Below are positions 29,209 to 38,452 of a DNA stretch of 64,000 nt, in pieces. How positions within the stretch are numbered: the first letter of the stretch is position 1; each line of letters opens with the position of its first letter. Made by a program: the position numbers and the translations under genes. The notes under the pieces were generated by a model, which was not told where the DNA came from, searched no databases, and saw nothing but the letters and a program-made list of their open reading frames with translations. This stretch comes from Planctomycetota bacterium (GTDB taxonomy: Bacteria; Planctomycetota; B15-G4; JADJEK01), in the NCBI GenBank assembly GCA_016709145.1, contig JADJEK010000004.1, positions 305,507 through 369,506 of the forward strand, given 5' to 3'.

Positions 29209-29552
29209 GCGGCCCTCCCGCGCATGTGCTTCAGCGCGTCCTCGACCGTGACGTAGTGCTCGATCGCGCGCTCGAGGCGCGTGACGCGCAATGCCGTCGC
29301 GCAGTCGGCGGAGAGCTGCGCCAACGCGAATCGCGCGCCTTGCCCGGTGGCGGCCCGCGTCATCGCGAGCATCGTCTCGAGACCGGCGCTGTCGAAGTAC
29401 AGCGAGCGTGTGCAGTTGAGCAGCAAGAAGCGCTCGCCGAGCTGGAGCTTCTCCTCGACCCAGTTCTCGATCTCCTCGACGTGGTCGCGGTCGATCGGAT
29501 GCGTGAGCTTGAGGACCCAGACCGGTCCGATCTTCTCTTCTTGGTTCCGCAT
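29205..29552 (-). CDS. STAS-domain protein (anti-anti-sigma type)
   Basis: 115 residues, a single STAS domain: VWVLKLTHPIDRDHVEEIENWVEEKLQLGERFLLLNCTRSLYFDSAGLETMLAM. The conserved DSAGL holds the Ser that a switch kinase phosphorylates in SpoIIAA-like partner switching. The strong GAGGAG site and the 4-base overlap with gspE suggest stoichiometric co-expression with the motor ATPase. No anti-sigma kinase or sigma factor is adjacent; a role as a scaffold or switch in the secretion machine is inference. Confidence 0.85.
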
Positions 29553-29555
29553 CGA

Positions 29556-30638
29556 TCAGGACTCCTCGGACCGTGGCGAGTGCGCGCCGTCGCGACTCGT
29601 CAACCGTGACTCGGCCTCGCGCAACAGCACCTGTGCGTCCCCGCCCTCTCCATCGACCACCACGGCCTCCAGGCACAAGGGTTCGTCGCTGCGCTGTGGC
29701 CCCGCACGCAGGGTGTCGCCGACGCGCTCGACGATGCGCTGGATCAACGTGCGCGCGTGCTCCGCGTCGACGCCGGGCAGCACCAACATGAGGGTGGCAC
29801 CGCCGAAGCGGCCGACTTCGGCTCGTTCCCCGGCTTCGAGCGCGACCAAGCGCGCGACCGCGGCCAAGGTGCGATCGCCGGCCTGGCGACCGTGACGGAG
29901 GTTGATCGCGCGCATCTGCGGCATGGCGACCAGGACCACGGAGACCCGTCCACGCGTGAGCGAGCGGGCCACGCTCTGGACCAAGCTCTCGACCGACGCG
30001 AGGCCGGTCAAAGGGTCCTTCACCTGACGCTCCTGCTGCTCGCGTGACAGCCGCGCATTCGCGATCGCGACGCCCAGCACCGCGGCGACCGCGTCCAAGG
30101 TCGGGTCGTTCGCAACGTCGGTCGGGGCCGCGGACGCGGGGCCGCGCGCGACCATCGCGCCGATCGTGAGAGCGCGGTCGAACACCGGGACCACGGCGAG
30201 CGCTCCGGCTCGGGCCAACGCCCGGCGCGTGTCATCGCCCACCGCCGGCAACAGCGAGGCGCGTCGACGCAACGCCAGATGGAGCAATTCGTGCGTCGTG
30301 GATTCGGCACCACCCGCCGCGGCCGATGCGGCCTCGTCGGCGAGCGACCACGCATCGCGCGATCGATCGTGTCGCCACCATTCCACACCCGTTGCGCCGA
30401 GTTCCCGACGCACGAGCGCGCGCGCGGCCTCGATCGCCCGCTCCTCGTTCAACGCCTGAGCGACGAGCGCGAGTTCACGCACGGTCGTGACCGTCGTGCC
30501 CTCTCGCGCTCCCGCGCGGCGTGCGGGTTCGGGCGGCGGCGTGGTCGTGACGACGGTTCGCTGCGTCAGTCGCTTCTCGACGAAGCGCCCGACGAGCACG
30601 AGTCCGACGGCCAGCCACGAGATGACGAGCAGTTCCAC
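29556..30638 (-). CDS. membrane-anchored GAF + degenerate GGDEF protein
   Basis: 360 residues from GTG. One N-terminal membrane helix (ELLVISWLAVGLVLVGRFVEK), a GAF-like domain (about 55-195), and a GGDEF-fold domain starting DPLTGLASVESLVQSVARSL. The catalytic loop is RFGGATLMLVLP: the first two Gly remain but Asp-Glu-Phe is lost, so diguanylate cyclase activity is unlikely and a GTP- or c-di-GMP-sensing role is more probable. Located between the response regulator and STAS genes of the secretion cluster. Confidence 0.82.
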   Translation of the reverse strand: MELLVISWLAVGLVLVGRFVEKRLTQRTVVTTTPPPEPARRAGAREGTTVTTVRELALVAQALNEERAIEAARALVRRELGATGVEWWRHDRSRDAWSLADEAASAAAGGAESTTHELLHLALRRRASLLPAVGDDTRRALARAGALAVVPVFDRALTIGAMVARGPASAAPTDVANDPTLDAVAAVLGVAIANARLSREQQERQVKDPLTGLASVESLVQSVARSLTRGRVSVVLVAMPQMRAINLRHGRQAGDRTLAAVARLVALEAGERAEVGRFGGATLMLVLPGVDAEHARTLIQRIVERVGDTLRAGPQRSDEPLCLEAVVVDGEGGDAQVLLREAESRLTSRDGAHSPRSEES

Positions 30639-30656
30639 GATGAAGCCCGCCGCCGG

Positions 30657-31046
30657 TCAGCGAGGAACGGTGGTCAACGCCTGCTGCACCGCGGCGAGCA
30701 ACTCGCGCGGCGAGAACGGCTTGGTCATGAACCGCACGTCCTGGACCAACTGCGCGAACGCGGGATCCACGTCCTGCTCCATCGCGGTCAGGATGATCAC
30801 GGGCGTGCGCGCGAACGTCGGCTGCTCACGCAACTGTCGGGCGACCTCGTAGCCGGTGAAGTACGGCATCGTCACGTCGAGGATGAACGCCTCGGGCTCG
30901 GTCTCGAGCGCGAGCCGCAACGCTTCCTCGCCGTCACTGGCGAGCACGACGTCGAGCCCGGCGTTCGTGAGCTTCAAGTTCACCGCATGTCGGATGCTCG
31001 AGTCGTCGTCGGCGACGAGGACGCGGCGTGGTCGATCCGTGCTCAT
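30657..31046 (-). CDS. single-domain response regulator (CheY-like)
   Basis: 129 residues, receiver domain only. Acidic pocket ADDDSS (13-17), phospho-acceptor D57 (FILDVTMPYF), Thr/Ala switch TPVIILTA and Lys109 (MTKPFSP). No output domain, so it acts by protein contact, perhaps on GspE, the STAS protein or the GAF-GGDEF protein encoded next. The ATG overlaps the stop of the upstream kinase (ATGA), its likely phosphodonor. GGAGGG ribosome site. Confidence 0.94.
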   Translation of the reverse strand: MSTDRPRRVLVADDDSSIRHAVNLKLTNAGLDVVLASDGEEALRLALETEPEAFILDVTMPYFTGYEVARQLREQPTFARTPVIILTAMEQDVDPAFAQLVQDVRFMTKPFSPRELLAAVQQALTTVPR

Positions 31047-32500
31047 GCTCCGATTCCCTCCAAGCCGACGAGCTTCGCTTCGCCGCTGTCCTGACCGAAA
31101 CGGCCCGGCAAGCGCAGCCGGAAGTCACTGCCCTTGCCGACCTCGGAGGTCAGCGTGATGCCGCCGCCGTGCGCTTCGGCGACGAACTTCGCCAGCGGCA
31201 ATCCGAGTCCGGTCCCGGTCGCCTTCAGTCCGGCGTGGTTCTCCACGCGCGTGAACTTCTGGAACACGAGGTCCAAGGCCTTGGCCGGGATGCCGACGCC
31301 GGTGTCCTTGACCGAGACCTCGACGTCCTTGCCGACCGGCTGCGCCTTCACGCGCACCATGCCGCCTTCGGGCGTGTACTTGATCGCGTTCGACACCAGG
31401 TTCATGCACGCCTGCTCGAGCATGTGCTTGTCGCCGGTGACCGTCGGCAAGTAGGGCGACAGTTCGAACACGATGGTCTGCGAGCGCGCGCTCGCGAGCG
31501 GCAGGACCGTGTCGCGAAGGTGCTCGAGCAGATCGCCGATCGCGACGGGTTCGCGCAGCATCTTCGTGACGCCGGCTTCGAGTCGCGCGAGGTTCAGCAG
31601 GTTCTTGACCAACGTCGCCAAGCGATCGGTCTCGTCCTTCACCTTCTGCAGGTTCAGGCGCACGGCGTCCTCGCCGCGGATGTCGCCGTCGAGCAACATC
31701 TCGAGGATCGCGCCCATCGACGTCAGCGGCGTCTTCAGCTCGTGGCTGACGCTGGACGCGAACTCGGACTTCATCTTGTTGAGTTCGACTTCGCGCGTGA
31801 CGTCGCGCAGGACCACCGCGAGCGAGACCTCGTCGGTGGCTTCGGCCTTCACTTCTTGGAACGAGACGCGCAACACGCGGCGCTGCGTCTCGTCGCCGGC
31901 GACGACGTCGCGGCTCCGACGGCTCTCGGCCGACGTCGTGCGCAAGGCGGCGATCAGGCCGTCGCGCAGCGTCTCCGCGCAGGCGAAGTCCTCGACTCGC
32001 TGCGGGAGTGTCGCGTCGGCGGCGAGGCCGATGAATCGCCGCGCCGCGGCGTTCGCGAGCACCGGCTGGTGCGACGCACCGAACACGAGCACTCCGTCGG
32101 CGAGCTCGGCGACCAACTGTTCGAGCAACTTGTGATCGTGCTGCAGCGTGCGCAGCTCCATGCGGACGCGGCGAGCTTGCGCGCCGAGCGAAGACGCGTC
32201 CTGCTGCCTGCGTTCCGCACGCTCGAGCACGGCCGCGGCCACGCGATCGAGCGGGCGAGGCAACGGCGGCGGCTCGCGATCGTCGGGCGCCGCGTCGGTG
32301 CTCCACGCCACGAAGCGCGCGGTCGCGACCGCCTGCGCCTTGCTGTTGCGCCACGACCACACCAGCGCCGCGAGCAGCGCGACCGCACCGACCGCGGCCG
32401 GCCACGATGCGCCGACGCTCATCGGCGCGAACGTGGACAACAACAACGCCGCCAGCGCGATCGTCAGCAGTCCGAACAAGTGCACCAGTCCGAAGTTCAC
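31043..32500 (-). CDS. membrane histidine kinase (2 TM, PAS, HisKA, HATPase)
   Basis: 485 residues from a GTG overlapping the upstream TPR stop (GTGA). Two close membrane helices (FGLVHLFGLLTIALAALLLSTF; WPAAVGAVALLAALVWSW) with almost no periplasmic loop, then a coiled linker, a PAS domain (ELADGVLVFGASHQPVLANAAARRFIG), H-box SSVSHELKTPLTSMGAIL, N-box CMNLVSNAIKYTPEGG, G boxes DTGVGIPAKALD and GTGLGLPLAKFVAEAHGG. Forms a two-component pair with the next gene and is embedded in the secretin/ATPase operon. Confidence 0.94.
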   Translation of the reverse strand: MNFGLVHLFGLLTIALAALLLSTFAPMSVGASWPAAVGAVALLAALVWSWRNSKAQAVATARFVAWSTDAAPDDREPPPLPRPLDRVAAAVLERAERRQQDASSLGAQARRVRMELRTLQHDHKLLEQLVAELADGVLVFGASHQPVLANAAARRFIGLAADATLPQRVEDFACAETLRDGLIAALRTTSAESRRSRDVVAGDETQRRVLRVSFQEVKAEATDEVSLAVVLRDVTREVELNKMKSEFASSVSHELKTPLTSMGAILEMLLDGDIRGEDAVRLNLQKVKDETDRLATLVKNLLNLARLEAGVTKMLREPVAIGDLLEHLRDTVLPLASARSQTIVFELSPYLPTVTGDKHMLEQACMNLVSNAIKYTPEGGMVRVKAQPVGKDVEVSVKDTGVGIPAKALDLVFQKFTRVENHAGLKATGTGLGLPLAKFVAEAHGGGITLTSEVGKGSDFRLRLPGRFGQDSGEAKLVGLEGIGA

Positions 32501-33657
32501 GGGGCCCCCTGGCCCGCGGCCTCGGCCAGCGCGGCGCGGCAGCGCATGTCCAACGCACTCCCTGGCGCGGACTCGCGCACGCGCTCGGCCTCTGCCGTGG
32601 CCAGCGTGACGTCGCCCGCGGCGAGCGCCGCCGCGACGAGCATGCCTCGCATCGCCACGCGGTCCGGAAGATCGCGCAATGCCGTGGTCAGCGTCGTGAC
32701 CGCCTCGCCGGGACGCTTCGCCGCGAGTTGGGCTCGAGCGATCCCGAGCCATGCCGCGCTCGCCGTGGCATCGAGTTTGGTCGCCGCTCGGAACGACGAC
32801 TCCGCGCCGGCCCAGTCGCCGCCGCGCAGCAGTGCCTCGCCGAGCGCGATGCGAACGCCCGCGTCGGACTGGAGTTCTTGCGCCAGCGCGCCGTACAAGG
32901 CGGCCGCCGACGCGGAATCGCCACGGCGCAGCGACGCTGCAGCACGCGTCAGCCGATCGTCGACCGCGCCGCCTTCGGGCAACGGACCACCATCGAGCGC
33001 CGCGTCGCGCTCGAGCAGACGCGCCAGCGCGCGGTCGTCGTGATCGAGTTCGGCGGCGGACGTCAGGAGTTCTCGGGCGGTGCTGCGATCGCCGGTCGCG
33101 AGCCAATGCGCGGCCGCGTCCTTCAACACCGCGGGATCACTCGAACTTCGCACTCCGGCGGCGTCGAGCGCGGCCAACGCACGGCTGCCTTCGCCATCCA
33201 AGGCGTTCTGCGTGGCTTGCGCGAACGTGCCCTGGATCGAGCCTTGCTCGGTCGCGGATCGGTACGACTCGTTCGCGGCGGAAAAGCGCTTCTGCGCGGT
33301 CAGCGCTTCGCCGCGCAAGAGCCAAGCCTCGACGCAGGTCTCGTCGTGGTCGAGCAGTTCGAGACAGGTGCGTTCGGCATCGTCCGGATGACCCGAGAGC
33401 AACTGGACGCGCGCGAGCACGAGCGCCGCGGACTTCCGATCCGCGGCGATCCGCAGCGCTTCGCGCGCGTTCGTCGCGGCATCGTCGAGTCGGCCGTCGT
33501 CGAGCGCCTTTTGCGCGAGTCGCTCGTGCATGTCCGCGTTCGCCTCGGCCCAAGCCGGATCGTCGGCGCTGGCTCGAACCGGCGTGGGATCGGACGCGAC
33601 GCACGAGAACAGCAACGGCAGCAGCGCGGCGGCGGCAAGGCGATTCGTCGGATGCAT
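32497..33657 (-). CDS. TPR-repeat lipoprotein, candidate pilotin
   Basis: 386 residues. Signal with lipobox (LLPLLFSC) followed by about nine TPR-like helix pairs (LAQKALDDGRLDDAATNAREALRIAADRK; YGALAQELQSDAGVRIALGEALLRGGDWAGAESSFRAATKLDATASAAWLGIARAQL). Just downstream of the secretin gene. TPR lipoproteins such as PilF/PilW act as pilotins for secretins in type IV pili; this one is longer than PilF but the position fits. The role is inferred from context. Confidence 0.8.
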   Translation of the reverse strand: MHPTNRLAAAALLPLLFSCVASDPTPVRASADDPAWAEANADMHERLAQKALDDGRLDDAATNAREALRIAADRKSAALVLARVQLLSGHPDDAERTCLELLDHDETCVEAWLLRGEALTAQKRFSAANESYRSATEQGSIQGTFAQATQNALDGEGSRALAALDAAGVRSSSDPAVLKDAAAHWLATGDRSTARELLTSAAELDHDDRALARLLERDAALDGGPLPEGGAVDDRLTRAAASLRRGDSASAAALYGALAQELQSDAGVRIALGEALLRGGDWAGAESSFRAATKLDATASAAWLGIARAQLAAKRPGEAVTTLTTALRDLPDRVAMRGMLVAAALAAGDVTLATAEAERVRESAPGSALDMRCRAALAEAAGQGAP

Positions 33658-33674
33658 GGGTTCGTCTCCGCGCG

Positions 33675-35285
33675 TCAGCGCAGTCCGTTCAGCGCCTCGA
33701 GGGCGCGGATCTCGTCGTTCGGAAGTTCGAGCACCGCGAGGGCTCGTCGTCGCAACGTCGACGCCCGCACGTCGGACGGCACCAGGAACAGTGCGGCGTC
33801 GGCGTAGCGCAGGACCGCCTCGGAATCGCCGTCCTTCAGCGCGCGTTCGGCGCAGTCGATCCAGCGCGTCGCGAGCTTCATGCGCGACACCGGCAGATGC
33901 GCGCGCAGGATCAAGTCGCGGTTGGTCGCCATCGAGTCGCCGAGCGCGATCTCCTCTTCGTCGACGCGTTCGGGATCGATCACGTGCGGAGTCAGCAACA
34001 CGATCACTTCGCGTCGCGAGACCTTGTCGACGGTCTGACGGAACAGCACGCCGAGGTACGGGATCGAGCCCAGGAACGGCACCTGCTTCGTCGTCTTCTC
34101 GACTTGATCCCCGATCAGACCGCCGATCGCGATCGTGTACCCGTCCTTGACCAGGATGTTCGTCGTGACTTCGGTCGTCGTTTCCGACGGCAGACCCGAG
34201 ATCGGATCGACGACGCCGGTCGAGTTCTCCGGATGGATCTCCATGCGCACGGTGCCGTCGCTCGCGATGAACGGGCGGAAGCGCAACTGCGTGCCGATGT
34301 CGAGGAACTCGATCGCCTGCACCGTCGCGGTCTCGGTGGTCGTGCTGGTCTGGTAGCCGAGCTTCGCGCCGATGATGATCTCGGCGCGCTGGCGATCGAC
34401 GACCAGCAGTCGCGGGTTCGCGAGCACCGTGGCGTCGGTGACGCGTTCGATCGCGTCCACGAACACCGACACGCTGTCGGTGATGAGCCCGACGTGCAGG
34501 CCATCGGTGTTCGTGTTGCTCGCGAAGCCTGCGGTTCCGATCGCGCCGAGACCGTCCTCGATCGCGTCGCCCGAGATCGGCTTGGTCACGATGTCGTTGA
34601 AGTTCGACGTCGAGCCCGCGTCCGTGAACTTGATCCCGGAGAGCGTGTTGAAGTCGATGCCGAGCTGCGTCTCGTCGGTCAGCTTGACTTCGAGGATCGT
34701 GGCTTCGATGCGCACTTGGCGCGGCTTGCGGTCGAGTTCGGCGAGGACGCCACGCACGTGCTCGACGACGCTGCGGCGGTCCTTCAGCACGATCACTTCG
34801 CCCGCGGCCAGCGAGTTGCCGCCGGCGTCGTTGCCGTCCGACGACAGTCCCTGCGCGGCGCGCGATCCGGCCGTGAACACACCGAGCTCGGACTTCAACG
34901 GGGCCACCAGCTTCAACGCTTCGTCGGCCGGGACGTAGTCGAGCCAGATCACGGCGGTCTCGATCGGATCGTCGACTTCCGGCGTCATCGCGTCGAGCTT
35001 GCGCACCACGTAGAACGAGCCGTCGCGCACGAATCCGTAGCCGTTGACTTCGAGCACCTTGCGCAGCGCATCCTCGGCCGGGACCTTGTAGAGGTTCACG
35101 GTCACGGTGCCGCTGACGTCGCTGCCGGCGACCACGTTCAGGTGGTGCTCGACGGCGAACATCTCGAGGACCTTCGCCAACGGCACACCGTCGAGGTTCA
35201 GCGTGACGGTCTCTTCGATGGCATCGTCGGACCATGCCGACGGCGTCGCCAGCGCGCACGCAAGGGCGAGCAGGACGCTCCTCAT
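33675..35285 (-). CDS. outer-membrane secretin (GspD/PilQ family)
   Basis: 536 residues with a signal peptide. N-terminal STN-like domain (VTLNLDGVPLAKVLEMFAVEHHLNVVAGSDVSGTVTVNLYKVPAEDALRKVL), an N1-type domain (AVIWLDYVPADEALKLVAPL, VIVLKDRRSVVEHVRGVLAELDRKPRQVRIEATILEV), and the secretin core with TDATVLANPRLLVVDRQRAEIIIG, VEKTTKQVPFLGSIPYLGVLFRQT and EVIVLLTPHVI. About 100 residues follow the core (a helical tail), longer than usual, possibly the docking site for a pilotin. Shorter than most GspD because it has fewer N domains. GAGGAG precedes the ATG. Confidence 0.94.
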   Translation of the reverse strand: MRSVLLALACALATPSAWSDDAIEETVTLNLDGVPLAKVLEMFAVEHHLNVVAGSDVSGTVTVNLYKVPAEDALRKVLEVNGYGFVRDGSFYVVRKLDAMTPEVDDPIETAVIWLDYVPADEALKLVAPLKSELGVFTAGSRAAQGLSSDGNDAGGNSLAAGEVIVLKDRRSVVEHVRGVLAELDRKPRQVRIEATILEVKLTDETQLGIDFNTLSGIKFTDAGSTSNFNDIVTKPISGDAIEDGLGAIGTAGFASNTNTDGLHVGLITDSVSVFVDAIERVTDATVLANPRLLVVDRQRAEIIIGAKLGYQTSTTTETATVQAIEFLDIGTQLRFRPFIASDGTVRMEIHPENSTGVVDPISGLPSETTTEVTTNILVKDGYTIAIGGLIGDQVEKTTKQVPFLGSIPYLGVLFRQTVDKVSRREVIVLLTPHVIDPERVDEEEIALGDSMATNRDLILRAHLPVSRMKLATRWIDCAERALKDGDSEAVLRYADAALFLVPSDVRASTLRRRALAVLELPNDEIRALEALNGLR

Positions 35286-35884
35286 GACTTCTTCTCCTCG
35301 GTCGGGATGACCAACGCGTAGGTGTCGTGGGCACCGCGAACGCGAGCGCTGCGCTCGCCGATCTCGACGACCGTGAACGTGCCGATGCGATCGCCGACAC
35401 GGACGAGTTCGCCGTTCACGATCGCCATCGGAGTGCGGCCGAAGCTCGCGCTACCCGTCAGGCGCAGCGCCGCCGCGGCCGCGGCCTCTTCGCTGCGCGC
35501 CTTCGCTTCTGTCTCGTCGTCGGGGCTCGGGCTCGACTCCGCGGTAGCAGCGACCGGCTCCAGCTTGCGGATCGGCACCGCGCCTTCGTGGACGAACGGG
35601 TCGTGCGCGACGGCGCCGGGATCCTGCGGATCGGCGTAGCGACGCAGCAGACGAGCTTGCTTCGAGACGTGGATGAACGCCGCGCGAATCGCGTCCGGAT
35701 CGCGCAGCGCCGCGTCACCCGTCTCCGTGACTCCCGCGGCGGTCGGTATCGCGGGGCCGGTCATCGAGGCGCGCAGGCGCGGCCCCCAGACGACCGCGGA
35801 GACCAACAGGCCGATGCCGAGCACGGCGGCCTTCATCGGACTCGCCTTGACGTCGGCGAGGATGCGGTCCGTCACCGACGTCAC
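35282..35884 (-). CDS. PilP/GspC-like inner-membrane connector
   Basis: 200 residues from a GTG (GGAGG 7 bases upstream) overlapping the PilO stop. One N-terminal membrane helix (MKAAVLGIGLLVSAVVWGPRL), a long charged, Ala/Glu-rich linker, then a small beta domain LTGSASFGRTPMAIVNGELVRVGDRIGTFTVVEIGERSARVRGAHDTYALVI, which has the shape of the HR domain shared by PilP and GspC. This would connect the inner-membrane PilMNO platform to the secretin encoded next. The assignment rests on fold pattern and gene order. Confidence 0.7.
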   Translation of the reverse strand: MTSVTDRILADVKASPMKAAVLGIGLLVSAVVWGPRLRASMTGPAIPTAAGVTETGDAALRDPDAIRAAFIHVSKQARLLRRYADPQDPGAVAHDPFVHEGAVPIRKLEPVAATAESSPSPDDETEAKARSEEAAAAAALRLTGSASFGRTPMAIVNGELVRVGDRIGTFTVVEIGERSARVRGAHDTYALVIPTEEKKS

Positions 35885-36429
35885 GTGCCACCTCCGGCGC
35901 CGGAGTCGATGGAGTACGCCGTCAATTCGAGCTGCGCGTGGACTTGCCCCGATCGTGCGGGATCGGTCTCGACGTCGAGGCGCGTCACGCGCGTGTGCCG
36001 CGGCAGCGATTCGACGTCGAAGACGAAACGCAGCAGGTGTTCGTAGTCGCTCTCGACGCGCACCGTGATCGGGTGCGCGATGATCGCCCCGCGCGGCAGC
36101 GGTTGGTCGGGCCGCACCATCGACGGCTTCAGGCCGCAGCGCATCGCGACGGCGTTGATCTCGTTCAAGCGCGCGGTCGCATCGACTTGCTCCGGGACCA
36201 AGCGATCCAGATCGGCGAGCGCCTGCTCGAAGTCGGACAAGTACGTCTGCAGATCGTCGAGTCCGCGCACGAAGTCGTCCCCGCGTGCGATCGACAGTCG
36301 GGTCGCATCGCGCTCGCGTTCCAGCGTCGCGATCCGCTGCGCGATCGGGCGGACGCCGAGCACGCCCCAGGCGACGGCGCCGGCGAGGATCGCACCGAAG
36401 ATCAACGCGTCGGTCGGGCGGAGCTTCAT
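35881..36429 (-). CDS. pilO: PilO-like alignment-complex protein
   Basis: 182 residues. Membrane helix 8-27 (DALIFGAILAGAVAWGVLGV), coiled coil (QRIATLERERDATRLSIARGDDFVRGLDDLQTYLSDFEQALADLDRLVPEQ), then a small alpha/beta domain (LNEINAVAMRCGLKPSMV...HPITVRVESDYEHLLRFVFDVESLPRHTRVTRLDV), as in PilO, the partner of PilN. It overlaps the PilM-N gene upstream and the PilP-like gene downstream by 4 bases each, giving tight co-translation. GGAGG before the ATG. Confidence 0.88.
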   Translation of the reverse strand: MKLRPTDALIFGAILAGAVAWGVLGVRPIAQRIATLERERDATRLSIARGDDFVRGLDDLQTYLSDFEQALADLDRLVPEQVDATARLNEINAVAMRCGLKPSMVRPDQPLPRGAIIAHPITVRVESDYEHLLRFVFDVESLPRHTRVTRLDVETDPARSGQVHAQLELTAYSIDSGAGGGT

Positions 36430-38084
36430 GGCGCCTCCGCGGTCGGTTCCTTGGCGACGCCCGCGGCGCGCGCGACGATCCGGAACTGTTGGTGCGTGTC
36501 GCCGTCGGCGACGTTCTCGCACTTCTCGAGCAGCACGCGCGACAGCAGCTCGTCTTCTTGCAGACGGCCGAGGAACGCGTACACGGTCGGTTGATCGACG
36601 CCGAGTCCGTCGATCGCGATCGTGAACTCGGGCTTCACGCCGGCCTCGTCGCGTTGGACGACGACTTTCATCAATGCGACCTGGCGCGGGCACGCGTTGA
36701 CGATGGCACGCAGTTGCGCGCCGCCGCGAGCACGAGCCAACACGTCCTTCAGCACGAGCATGCGCTGCTCGAGCATCGTCTTGTTCTGCTCCAGGCTGTC
36801 CACCTCGGCGATGCGCGAACGCGACCGCTCGAACTCCGAACGCACGGCCGCGAGTTCGGTCGTCAGATCACGCTGCGTGTCCTTCAACGCGAGCGTCGCG
36901 GTGCACAGGCCGAGGGCGAGCACTCCGGCGAGACCGAGCGCCACCATGCGCGTGGCGCGCCGTGCGCGCTGATCGCGGTAGTCGGGCGGCAGGAAGTCGA
37001 CGCTGCCGAAGGTCACGGCGTTGGGATCGTCGTGCAGCGCGAGACCGAGCGCGACGCCGAACGCGAACGCGTCGCGTGGCACTCCTTGCTTCGACAGAGC
37101 CGCGAACGCCGGGGCGAACGGATCGGCGCGCGTGATCTTCGATTCGAGCGCTTGGGCGAGCGCGTCCGAGAGTCCAGGGACCTGCGCGCCGGTGCCGGTC
37201 AAGAACAGTTCGATGCCGGCTTGCGAGCGCCGCGACGCGGCGTGGTAGCGCAGGCACGCCGACAGCTCCATCGCGAGCGAGTCGAGCGGCAAGCGCAACG
37301 CCGCGACGATTCCCGGCGCGAGCTCGGCTTCCTGTTCCGGATCGCGACCCGCCGCGAGGACTTCGTCGCGCGTGAGGTCGAGCCGCTGCGCCGCCGCTGC
37401 GACGAGTTGGGCCGTTCCGAGGGGCAGGGCCTTCATGAACAGCGTGCGTCCGCCGCCACAGATCGTGAGCAGCGTCGCGTGTTCGGAGACGTGGATGATG
37501 CCGACGTGTTGCTCGGCGTCGCTCGAGCGCCGACGCCGACGCAGCATGCCACGCGGCAACGCGACGCCTTCGACGTCGACGGCGGCCGGCTCCAGCCCGC
37601 AGCGTTCGACGAACGCGACCACTTCGCGCACCGGATTCAGCGCCGCCGCGAGCAGCACGAGTTCGTGCCGGCGTTCGCCGCGGTCCATGACGTCGCCGAC
37701 TTCGAGGTACTGGATCAGAGGCGCGTCACCGGGGAACGCGTCCTCGAGTTCGTAGAGCAGTGCGTCGCGCAACGGGTCGGGCTCGAGGCTGTCGACCTTG
37801 ACGTGGCGCTCGATCAGCAGGCCGGGCGGGAGACCGACGACGGCTCGTTTGCCGCGGAAGCCGCGTTCGCGCAGCGCGAGTTTCACCGCGTTCGCGTAGG
37901 CCGGCGCGTCGAACGGGCTCTCGCCTGCGTCTTGCGGCGCAGCCGGGTTTGCCGCCGCTTGCGGCGCACGGACCTCGGCATACGCGGCGACACGCACGTC
38001 CAGACCGTCGCTCTCCAATTGGAGCAACCGCGTCACGTCGTGCGCGATGTCGATGCCGATCGGACTGCGCCTCTGCCAACTCAC
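36426..38084 (-). CDS. PilM-PilN fusion protein
   Basis: 552 residues. Residues 1 to about 370 are an actin-like PilM/GspL-type ATPase domain (SPIGIDIAHDVTRLLQLE, AVVGLPPGLLIERHVKVDS, VGIIHVSEHATLLTICGGGRTLF, ELFLTGTGAQVPGLSDALAQAL, FGVALGLAL). Then DFLPPDYRDQRARRATRMVALGLAGVLALGLCTATLALK is the start of PilN, in normal genomes a separate protein: cytoplasmic motif, membrane helix, coiled coil and small periplasmic domain. Fusion of the two also resembles GspL, which holds both halves. GTG start with AGGAG. It carries force from the cytosolic motor to PilO/P and the secretin. Confidence 0.9.
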   Translation of the reverse strand: MSWQRRSPIGIDIAHDVTRLLQLESDGLDVRVAAYAEVRAPQAAANPAAPQDAGESPFDAPAYANAVKLALRERGFRGKRAVVGLPPGLLIERHVKVDSLEPDPLRDALLYELEDAFPGDAPLIQYLEVGDVMDRGERRHELVLLAAALNPVREVVAFVERCGLEPAAVDVEGVALPRGMLRRRRRSSDAEQHVGIIHVSEHATLLTICGGGRTLFMKALPLGTAQLVAAAAQRLDLTRDEVLAAGRDPEQEAELAPGIVAALRLPLDSLAMELSACLRYHAASRRSQAGIELFLTGTGAQVPGLSDALAQALESKITRADPFAPAFAALSKQGVPRDAFAFGVALGLALHDDPNAVTFGSVDFLPPDYRDQRARRATRMVALGLAGVLALGLCTATLALKDTQRDLTTELAAVRSEFERSRSRIAEVDSLEQNKTMLEQRMLVLKDVLARARGGAQLRAIVNACPRQVALMKVVVQRDEAGVKPEFTIAIDGLGVDQPTVYAFLGRLQEDELLSRVLLEKCENVADGDTHQQFRIVARAAGVAKEPTAEAP

Positions 38085-38113
38085 ACGTCACTCCTGATCG
38101 CGCGGTCGCGCGA

Positions 38114-38389
38114 TCACTTCGTCTTCTCCTGGATGATCTCGAGTCGTCGATCGATGGACCGCAGCAGTCGGATCATCTCCGCGCGCTGTTCCGCGGGATT
38201 CAGCCCGCCGCCCACGGTCTTCGGCGCGGCAACGGACTTCGACTTGGTCGCGGCCGGGTCCTGTGGCCTCGCGAGCGCGACCCGTTCGACCCCGACCCAC
38301 CCGCTCGACGCCAGGACCACTCCGGCGGCGAAAGCCAGTCCGATCGCGAGTCCGCGCTTGTCTCGAGGGGTTTCGGTCACGTTCGACAT
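38114..38389 (-). CDS. small single-pass membrane protein in pilus cluster
   Basis: 91 residues. A short basic N-terminus (TPRDKRG) and one membrane helix (LAIGLAFAAGVVLASSGWVGV), then an Ala/Lys-rich linker and a C-terminal amphipathic helix PAEQRAEMIRLLRSIDRRLEIIQEKT. A start 18 bases upstream is possible. No family recognised. Its position between the pilin genes and the PilM-N gene suggests an assembly accessory; inference only. Confidence 0.6.
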   Translation of the reverse strand: MSNVTETPRDKRGLAIGLAFAAGVVLASSGWVGVERVALARPQDPAATKSKSVAAPKTVGGGLNPAEQRAEMIRLLRSIDRRLEIIQEKTK

Positions 38390-38452
38390 CGTGGGCGCTC
38401 GTTCCATCCACTCGGCCTGACTGCGTCGCGCCGGTTCGCGCGCGACTCGGTC

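Noticed and set aside
29556..30638. Active diguanylate cyclase
   Set aside because: The GGDEF loop is GGATL; catalytic acidic residues are missing.
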